A stretch of 7,059 bases of DNA. Source: Streptosporangiaceae bacterium (GTDB lineage Bacteria > Actinomycetota > Actinomycetes > Streptosporangiales > Streptosporangiaceae). The position numbers and the translations under genes were made by a program. The notes below the pieces were generated by a model. It worked only from the letters and a program-made list of their open reading frames with translations, searched no databases and was not told the origin of the DNA. Position 1 is the stretch's first letter, and every line of letters begins with the position of its first letter. Positions 1 through 4,361 of the stretch are shown here, piece by piece. The stretch covers positions 1-7,059 of the forward strand of contig JASIBJ010000038.1 of the NCBI GenBank assembly GCA_030045215.1. Direction: 5' to 3'.

Positions 1-1184
1 TCGTCCGCCTGCTCACCGACGCTGAACCTGTAGTCGGTGCTGGCCGTAATGCCGGGGACCGTGTAGCTGAAGTCGCCGTTAGCGTCGTCGGTCGTCGTCA
101 CTTGCGTCGCCGTGCCGCCACCGATGCTGAGGTCCACGGGAACACCGCTGCCCACGCCGACCGCGGTCGTGCTGCCCGGCGCAAGCGCCGTGACCGATCC
201 CGTGAAAGTAACGCTCTGTGATCCGAAGGTGACGTCCAGAGGGCTGGCAGACACAGCCACCGTGGTTACTGCCGGGACGATCGGGACTTCTATGTCCTCC
301 GAGGCCGATGAGTACAGGTTCGTTCCCAGGACGCTGATGTCATAGTCGGTCGCCGTCGTGACGTCTGGTACAGAGAAGCTGAAATCGCCGTTCGCATCGC
401 TGGTAGTAGTGACCTCAGTCGCCGAGGCGCCGCCGATGCTGAGGTCGATCGGCACGCCGGACCCGATGCCGGCTGCCGAGCCGCCCGACGGGGTCACCTG
501 GATCGTGCCGGTGAACGTGATGGTCTGCTGGCCCTCGCTTACTTCGGTGGGCGTGGGCGTGACCGACAGCGTCGTCGCGGCCGCGACGGTGTCGACCGTC
601 ACGTCGTTCGAGGCAGCTGTGTACAGGGCCCCGGCCTGGACGCTGAAGTCGTAGTCGTCGTTCTGGGTGATGTCGTCAACGGTGTAGGTGAAGTCGCCGT
701 TCGCATCATCGGTCGTCGTGACCGCCACCGGCGTACCGCCGCCGATGCTCAGGTAGACCTCGACGCCGCTGCCGATGCCGACTTGCGTCGTGCTGCCGGC
801 TGGGGTCACGCTGACCGTGCCGTTGAAGGTGACGTCCTGTGACCCCTGCGTGACCGTCGGCGGGCTGGGAGTTACCGTCATCGACGTCGTTCCCGTCGCG
901 GCGTCGACCGTCACGTCGTCCGAGGCGGAACCGTAGGTGTCGGTCGCGGCCACGGTGAAGTTGTAGTCGGCGCTCTGCGTGATGCCGTCGACCTCGTAGC
1001 TGAAGTTGCCGTTGGAGTCCGTCGTCGCTACCGCGTTGCTCGGGCCACCGGAGACGCTGACGCTGACCGAGGCGCCCGAGACCGGCACGGCAGTCCCGCC
1101 CGGTGCCGAGCCCGTCAGGTTTCCGCTGAAGGTGACGTCCTGTGACCCGAAGGTGACGCTCGCCGGACTGGCCGTGACGGTCAG
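1..1184 (-). repeat. Four tandem Ig-like coding repeats, about 310 bp each
   Basis: Unit boundaries, set at the residue before (V/A)VT/S, fall at 1184, 881, 569 and 260, giving units of 303, 312 and 309 bp and a truncated fourth. A conserved plus-strand block, GCTGAAGTCGCCGTT or a close variant, recurs at 66, 378, 687 and 999 (spacings 312, 309, 312). Units 2-4 share more nucleotide identity, for example the CCGCCGATGCT block encoding SIGG. Unit 1, next to the N-terminal domain, has lost the LSIGGG motif (it reads SVSVSGG), as often seen in end copies of a tandem array. Confidence 0.88.
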
Positions 1185-1601
1185 CGTGGTGGTGTAGGAG
1201 AAGGAGAAGGAGCCGGGCGCCGCCAGGCCCGTGTCGGTCTCGTCTGCGTCGGCGGCGTCTACCGTCACCGTGTACGTACCGGGCGGCAGCGCCGACTGAG
1301 CGATCGGGGTGACCGGAACCCAGACCTGCGCGTTCGTGGGGCCGGACGAGTACTGCATGACCGGGTCCGCCACGTCGTTGTCGTTCGAGTCGAACACGTG
1401 AGCCGTCATGGTCTCGATCTGCAGGCCATTGCCGTCGTCGGCGACGACTGTCAGATCGTACGGGTCGCCGCTAGCGTCTGGTCCAGCCGAGGTAATCGAG
1501 ATCATGGGCTGGGCGAGCGCCGTCGCGGGTAGCCAGGCCATGGCGACGAACATCGCGGCGACGCTGACCAAGGCGCTAATGACAAGGCGGGGAGCTGTCA
1601 C
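1..1601 (-). CDS. Secreted tandem Ig-like repeat protein (5' part; C-terminus beyond left edge)
   Basis: The minus strand is open from a GTG at 1601 to the left edge (533 codons, no stop). The start is supported by an AGGAA Shine-Dalgarno at 1611-1607, 5 nt upstream. It begins a typical Sec signal peptide: short basic n-region (MTAPR), hydrophobic core to about residue 24, and an ALA cleavage site near residue 30. Residues 31-139 form a beta-rich domain full of Thr, Val, Asp and Gly. From residue 140 on come four Ig-like units starting at residues 140, 241, 345 and 448, the last one cut by the edge. Each has a SPxxVTxGSQxVTFxG opening, an LSIGGG centre (not in unit 1), a DANGDFSYTV-type strand and an ending near ASxDVTVD. 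Such units are known from bacterial surface and secreted proteins, often adhesins or extensions of exoenzymes. The catalytic or anchoring part, if any, is outside the window, so no specific function is assigned. Confidence 0.88.
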   Translation of the reverse strand, partial: MTAPRLVISALVSVAAMFVAMAWLPATALAQPMISITSAGPDASGDPYDLTVVADDGNGLQIETMTAHVFDSNDNDVADPVMQYSSGPTNAQVWVPVTPIAQSALPPGTYTVTVDAADADETDTGLAAPGSFSFSYTTTLTVTASPASVTFGSQDVTFSGNLTGSAPGGTAVPVSGASVSVSVSGGPSNAVATTDSNGNFSYEVDGITQSADYNFTVAATDTYGSASDDVTVDAATGTTSMTVTPSPPTVTQGSQDVTFNGTVSVTPAGSTTQVGIGSGVEVYLSIGGGTPVAVTTTDDANGDFTYTVDDITQNDDYDFSVQAGALYTAASNDVTVDTVAAATTLSVTPTPTEVSEGQQTITFTGTIQVTPSGGSAAGIGSGVPIDLSIGGASATEVTTTSDANGDFSFSVPDVTTATDYDISVLGTNLYSSASEDIEVPIVPAVTTVAVSASPLDVTFGSQSVTFTGSVTALAPGSTTAVGVGSGVPVDLSIGGGTATQVTTTDDANGDFSYTVPGITASTDYRFSVGEQAD

Positions 1602-1606
1602 GGCGG

Positions 1607-1611
1607 TTCCT
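1607..1611 (-). promoter_or_regulatory. Ribosome binding site deciding the GTG start at 1601
   Basis: On the minus strand AGGAA lies 5 nt before the GTG. In-frame ATG codons further in (about residues 17 and 21) would destroy the signal peptide, so GTG is preferred. Confidence 0.65.
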
Positions 1612-1655
1612 GGCTTTAGATCGTTAACCTGCAGACCAAGTCGAACCCTAGTGAA

Positions 1656-1697
1656 CTGTCATAGCGTCTGACAGGGAGTTGTCAGTCTTTATGTCAG
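1656..1697. repeat. Cluster of TGTCA/TGACA motifs, possible operator
   Basis: Four copies of a 5-mer and its complement occur within about 40 bp: TGTCA at 1657, TGACA at 1669, TGTCA at 1680 and TGTCA at 1692, at steps of 12, 11 and 12 bp. They form two overlapping perfect inverted repeats. One is CTGTCA/TGACAG (1656-1661 and 1669-1674, 7-bp spacer); the other is CTGACA/TGTCAG (1668-1673 and 1680-1685, 6-bp spacer). There is also a direct repeat of TGTCAG at 1692. Roughly helical-turn spacing in a divergent intergenic region suits a dimeric regulator's binding site. No regulator gene is present in the window, so the ligand and protein are unknown. Confidence 0.4.
1658..1685 (-). promoter_or_regulatory. 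Candidate promoter of the secreted repeat protein
   Basis: Reading the minus strand, CTGACA (1685-1680) is a 5/6 match to the -35 consensus. It is followed after 16 bp by TATGAC (1663-1658), a 4/6 match to the -10 consensus. Transcription would start near 1651, leaving a leader of about 50 nt. Both hexamers fall within the TGTCA/TGACA cluster, so a protein bound there would interfere with polymerase. The assignment rests on sequence resemblance only. Confidence 0.35.
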
Positions 1698-1757
1698 AAC
1701 GTTGTAACGAGGGCCCATACGGTACCCCGGAGCCCACCGACCGGCCCTCCGCTGCAC

Positions 1758-1763
1758 CATAAT
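1758..1763 (+). promoter_or_regulatory. Candidate -10 element for the aldolase-like gene
   Basis: CATAAT is a 5/6 match to TATAAT, 75 bp before the start codon, but there is no convincing -35 hexamer 16-18 bp upstream. An alternative is TTGTCA at 1679-1684 with TGTAAC at 1703-1708 (18-bp spacer), which would give a leader of about 120 nt and overlap the TGTCA cluster. The sequence does not decide between the two. Confidence 0.25.
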
Positions 1764-1803
1764 GATGACGCGCTATGGCGGGCCATGGATTACTTGAGCT
1801 AAA

Positions 1804-1822
1804 ACGCGCAGGCACTGCGCGT
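1804..1822 (+). promoter_or_regulatory. Perfect inverted repeat before the aldolase ribosome binding site
   Basis: ACGCGCAG and CTGCGCGT (8-bp arms, GCA between) form a perfect hyphenated palindrome. It ends 4 nt before the AAGG Shine-Dalgarno at 1827-1830 and 15 nt before the ATG. In the mRNA it can fold into a stable GC-rich hairpin; in DNA it could be an operator. Either would place it in the 5' leader, where it can affect expression of the gene at 1838. A smaller palindrome (ATGGC, 2 nt, GCCAT) lies at 1775-1786. Confidence 0.5.
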
Positions 1823-1837
1823 AACCAAGGCAGGCGA

Positions 1838-2920
1838 ATGTCCGACGACGAAGAGCTCCGCGCCCTGCGTGCGAAGTGCACCAGATTCTTGCACGGACAC
1901 GGACCGGTCAGCCCCGCCCAGACCCTGGCGACGATCCCGGCGGATTCGCAGACCGACACCTACGGCGATGGCGGCGCTGTCGCCGAACTGGAGGCGAAGA
2001 TCGCGGACCTGCTCGGGAAGCCGGCGGTCGTGTTCATGCCGAGCGGAACGATGGCGCAGCAGTCTGTGCTGCGGGTGCACGCCGATCGCCGGTCCCGCAA
2101 GACGATCCTCTTCCACCCGATGTGCCACCTGGACTGGCACGAGGAGCAGGGGTACCAGCGCCTGCACGGCCTGGTCGGCAGGCCGGTCGGCGACCGGAAC
2201 AGGCTCATGACGCTGGAGGAGCTGGCCAAGGTCGCAGAACCGCCTGCTGCCCTGCTCATTGAGCTGCCGCAGCGCGACCTCGGCGGCCAGCAGCCGGTCT
2301 GGGACGAGCTCGCCGGGCAGGCAGACTGGGCCCGCGACCGCGGCGCCGCCACGCACATGGACGGGGCCAGGCTCTGGGAGTCCGCGGCCGGTTACGAGCG
2401 CAGCCATGCCGAGATAGCCGCGCTGTTCGATACCGTCTACGTGTCGTTCTACAAGGGCATCGGCGCGCTCCCCGGCTGCTGCGTAGCGGGACCGGAGGAC
2501 GTGATCGCCGAGGTACGCGAGTGGCGCCGCCGGATGGGCGGGACGCTGCACGGGATGTGGCCAAGCGCCGCATCGGCGCTGACGTGCCTGGAGCGGCGGT
2601 TGCCGCGGTTCCCCGGCTACCTCGAGCACGCCAGGGGCATCGCGAGCGCGCTGGCCGGGCTGCCCGGCGTTCACGTCATTCCCGATCCACCCCAGGTGCC
2701 GATGATGCACGTGCTGCTAGGGGTGACCGCCGAGGGGTACGAAAAGGCCGCCCGCAGCCTTGCCGAAGAGGACCGGATCTGGGTTCACCCGAAGTGCGCG
2801 ACGACCTCGGACCCGGGCGTGCAGCGGGTCGAGCTCTCGGTGGGCGACGCGACCTGCGAGCTGACTCCCGCCGAGGTGCGGGACATTTTTGCCCGGCTGG
2901 TCGCCGGGGACGCCGGGTAA
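1838..2920 (+). CDS. PLP-dependent threonine aldolase / beta-eliminating lyase family protein
   Basis: 360 residues, within the usual range for the fold-type I beta-eliminating lyase family that includes L-threonine aldolase (L-threonine to glycine plus acetaldehyde). Visible family features are YGDGGAVAELE (42-52), the cofactor-phosphate loop PSGTMAQQ (68-75), His97 in the position of the active-site His, HMDGAR (173-178; Asp175 for the pyridine nitrogen, Arg178), SFYKG with the Schiff-base Lys206, and a C-terminal Arg330 in QRVELSVGD. Several loops differ from classical LtaE: SGTMAQQ instead of SGTMANQ, LPQRDLGGQ instead of ENT-type residues, and GALPGCCVAG after the lysine. It thus belongs to a threonine-aldolase-like side branch whose substrate is not assured. 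The ATG at 1838 is chosen because AAGG lies 7 nt upstream; an in-frame ATG at 1775 has no such site and would add 21 unrelated residues. The protein is probably cytosolic. No neighbour is an obvious amino-acid pathway gene. Confidence 0.88.
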   Translation: MSDDEELRALRAKCTRFLHGHGPVSPAQTLATIPADSQTDTYGDGGAVAELEAKIADLLGKPAVVFMPSGTMAQQSVLRVHADRRSRKTILFHPMCHLDWHEEQGYQRLHGLVGRPVGDRNRLMTLEELAKVAEPPAALLIELPQRDLGGQQPVWDELAGQADWARDRGAATHMDGARLWESAAGYERSHAEIAALFDTVYVSFYKGIGALPGCCVAGPEDVIAEVREWRRRMGGTLHGMWPSAASALTCLERRLPRFPGYLEHARGIASALAGLPGVHVIPDPPQVPMMHVLLGVTAEGYEKAARSLAEEDRIWVHPKCATTSDPGVQRVELSVGDATCELTPAEVRDIFARLVAGDAG

Positions 2921-2936
2921 CGCGGTCGGCCCGGGG

Positions 2937-3767
2937 CTAGCTGCGGCCGGGTGCCGTCACGAAGTCGATCAGCTCCTCGACCCGGCCGAGGAACGAGGGC
3001 TCCAGGTCGGCGAACGACTTGACCGAGCCGAGGATGCGCCGCCAGCCGGCGGCCGTGTCGGGCGGCCAGCCGATGGCACGCAGCACGCCGTCCTTCCACT
3101 CGATTCCGCGGGGGACCTGCGGCCAGGCCCGGATGCCGACCGCGCTCGGCTTGACCGCTGCCCAGACATCGATGTACGGGTGCCCGACGACCAGCACGTG
3201 TGGCGATGTCACCCGGGCGGCGATGCGGCTTTCCTTAGACCCGGCAACTAGATGATCGACGAGCACGCCAAGTCTCCGGCCGCGCTCGGGAGCGAAGTCA
3301 CTCACGATCCCGGGCAGGTCGTCGATTCCGCCGAGGTGCTCCACGACGACGCCGACGTCGCGCAGGTCATCGCCCCAGACCTTCTCCACCAGTTCCGCGT
3401 CATGCACGCCCTCGACGAAGATCCGGCTCGCCCGCGCAACCTTGGCGCGACCTGGCGGGGCCGCGACAGACCCCGACGCGGTCCTGGCGCCGCGGCTTGC
3501 GGCCATGCCGGACCCGCCAGACGGCGGCCGGACCAAAACGACGCGCCGGCCCTCCAGCAGGAAAGTGCCGCTGAACGGGAACATGCGCCGGTTGCCGAAG
3601 CGGTCCTCCAGCATGACCGCGTCCTTGTCGCAGCCGATGACGGCCCCGCAGAACTCGCCAGCGCCATCCTCGACGACCAGGCCAGGTTCGGCCGCAACCC
3701 GCAGAGCTGGGACCGGCTTACGCGACGGGGCTGCGAGCACATCCTGGTCGTACCGCCTGCTCCGCAC
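2937..3767 (-). CDS. DUF3097 family protein, Toprim-like
   Basis: 276 residues, full length for this actinobacterial family of unknown function. Recognisable blocks are RYDQDVLA at the N-terminus, PGLVVEDGAGEFCGAV (28-43), a small beta-rich part with VMLEDRFGNRRMFPF (51-65), RIFVEGVHDAELVEKVWGDD (115-134), LGVLVDHLVAGSKESRIA (166-183), VVGHPYIDVWAAVKP (193-207) and a terminal LGRVEELIDFV. The VEGxxDA segment with Glu119, followed about 50 residues on by a VDHLVAGS segment with Asp171, resembles the metal-binding core of Toprim domains (topoisomerases, primases, OLD nucleases). This is my inference from sequence, not a known activity. The start is GTG with a strong GGGAGGG Shine-Dalgarno 6 nt upstream (3780-3774). 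It is convergent with the aldolase-like gene, 16 bp apart, and lies 147 bp downstream of the F420-reductase gene on the same strand. No signal peptide or membrane segment is present. Confidence 0.9.
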   Translation of the reverse strand: MRSRRYDQDVLAAPSRKPVPALRVAAEPGLVVEDGAGEFCGAVIGCDKDAVMLEDRFGNRRMFPFSGTFLLEGRRVVLVRPPSGGSGMAASRGARTASGSVAAPPGRAKVARASRIFVEGVHDAELVEKVWGDDLRDVGVVVEHLGGIDDLPGIVSDFAPERGRRLGVLVDHLVAGSKESRIAARVTSPHVLVVGHPYIDVWAAVKPSAVGIRAWPQVPRGIEWKDGVLRAIGWPPDTAAGWRRILGSVKSFADLEPSFLGRVEELIDFVTAPGRS

Positions 3768-3773
3768 GCACTG

Positions 3774-3791
3774 CCCTCCCGGGACTCCCGG
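3774..3791 (-). promoter_or_regulatory. Strong Shine-Dalgarno of DUF3097 with an overlapping palindrome
   Basis: GGGAGGG (3780-3774) is followed by 6 nt and the GTG start. Its first two bases also belong to the hyphenated palindrome CCGGG-AGT-CCCGG (3791-3779). In RNA this gives a 5-bp stem with a 3-nt loop touching the ribosome binding site. The ribosome binding site is well supported; a regulatory role for the small hairpin is speculative. Confidence 0.5.
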
Positions 3792-3858
3792 CGCGGGCGA
3801 GGGTGCCGCGCACCTGCGGTCCCGTCAGTATCGGCCAGTCCGGACGTCTCGTCGGGAT

Positions 3859-3893
3859 GGCGCGCCGGGCCCGGGGCGCCGGCTAGTGGCGCC
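3859..3893 (-). terminator. GC-rich overlapping hairpins downstream of the F420-reductase gene
   Basis: Two alternative structures share the arm at 3875-3880. One is a 6-bp GGCGCC/GGCGCC stem (3875-3880 with 3888-3893, 7-nt loop). The other is a 22-bp palindrome at 3859-3880 in which 10 of 11 pairs match, the exception being 3864/3875. On the minus-strand transcript they begin 21 nt after the reductase stop codon. There is no U-tract, so this would be an I-shaped or Rho-assisted end at best. Such palindromes also arise by chance at this GC content. The rest of the 147-bp gap shows only a weak -10-like GATACT (3832-3827) that could serve DUF3097. Confidence 0.3.
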
Positions 3894-3914
3894 ACGCTCC
3901 CGAGCCGGCCGGCG

Positions 3915-4361
3915 TCAGCCCGAGCGCGTGGCCAGGAACACCGGGATCGTCCGCTCGGTCTTCTCCTGGTACTCCGCGTACGGCGGGAACGCGGCCACCG
4001 CCCGCCGCCACCACTCCGCGCGCTCATCGCCTTTGAGCTCGCGGACAGTGACCGGGAACCGGTCGGGCCCGTCCTGCAGCTCGATGTTGTCCGGGTCGGC
4101 GGTCAGGTTGTAGTACCAGACCGGATGCTTGGGCGCGCCGCCCTTGGACGCGACGAGCAGGTACTCACCGTCGTGTTCCACTCGCATCAGCGGCGTCTTG
4201 CGGATCTTGCCGGTCTTATTGCCCCTGCTGGTCACGATCACGACGGGCAGCCCGGTGTCGCGCAGCGTCGTTCCCTGCAGCCCGCCCGATGACTCGTACT
4301 CCTCAACCTGGTCGCGAACCCACTGCGAGGGGCTCGGCGCGTAATCTCCGTCAAGACTCAT
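3915..4361 (-). CDS. Deazaflavin (F420)-dependent nitroreductase / quinone reductase family protein
   Basis: 148 residues, the typical size of the Ddn-like family of split-beta-barrel flavin/deazaflavin oxidoreductases. These proteins use reduced F420 to reduce quinones, nitro compounds or other electrophiles. Family marks are YAPSPSQWVRDQVEEYESSGG (7-27), TTLRDTGLPVVIVTSRGNKTGKIRKTPL (31-58), which supplies basic residues for the cofactor phosphate tail, and APKHPVWYYNL (76-86). The C-terminus has Tyr128 and Tyr131 in FPPYAEYQ, in the region where Mycobacterium tuberculosis Ddn has active-site tyrosines, and ends in IPVFLA. No membrane segment or signal peptide is seen. The ATG at 4361 has AGGG 7 nt upstream (4372-4369) and lies inside the end of the preceding glycosidase gene (11-bp overlap), so the two are probably translationally coupled. 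The physiological substrate is unknown; a link to carbohydrate metabolism is suggested only by the operon. Confidence 0.92.
   Translation of the reverse strand: MSLDGDYAPSPSQWVRDQVEEYESSGGLQGTTLRDTGLPVVIVTSRGNKTGKIRKTPLMRVEHDGEYLLVASKGGAPKHPVWYYNLTADPDNIELQDGPDRFPVTVRELKGDERAEWWRRAVAAFPPYAEYQEKTERTIPVFLATRSG

Noticed and set aside
66..1013. Regularly spaced 15-bp block that could suggest a CRISPR-like or intergenic repeat array
   Set aside because: The spacing of about 310 bp is in frame within a coding sequence and the sequence between blocks is itself repeated, so it is a protein tandem repeat.
112..1197. Three short plus-strand frames in the left region
   Set aside because: They recur at the repeat period because they are the reverse complement of the Ig-like repeats; the minus-strand frame has the signal peptide, start site and repeat structure.
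1775..1837. Upstream ATG extending the aldolase-like protein by 21 residues
   Set aside because: No Shine-Dalgarno precedes it, the extra residues do not match the family's N-terminus, and the extension would run through the perfect inverted repeat at 1804-1822.
1799..2710. Long minus-strand frame (303 codons) opposite the aldolase-like gene
   Set aside because: It is antisense to a gene with clear PLP-enzyme motifs, its translation is rich in Arg, Ala, Pro and Gly with no recognisable domain, and it fits codon-bias shadowing in GC-rich DNA.
2921..2949. Possible bidirectional terminator between the convergent genes
   Set aside because: Only CGGCC/GGCCG 5-bp arms with a 13-nt loop are visible, no U-tract follows on either strand, and half of it lies in the DUF3097 coding sequence.
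3252..4292. Plus-strand frame of 346 codons across DUF3097 and the reductase gene
   Set aside because: It runs antisense through two conserved genes and their intergenic gap, has no family resemblance and no convincing ribosome binding site.
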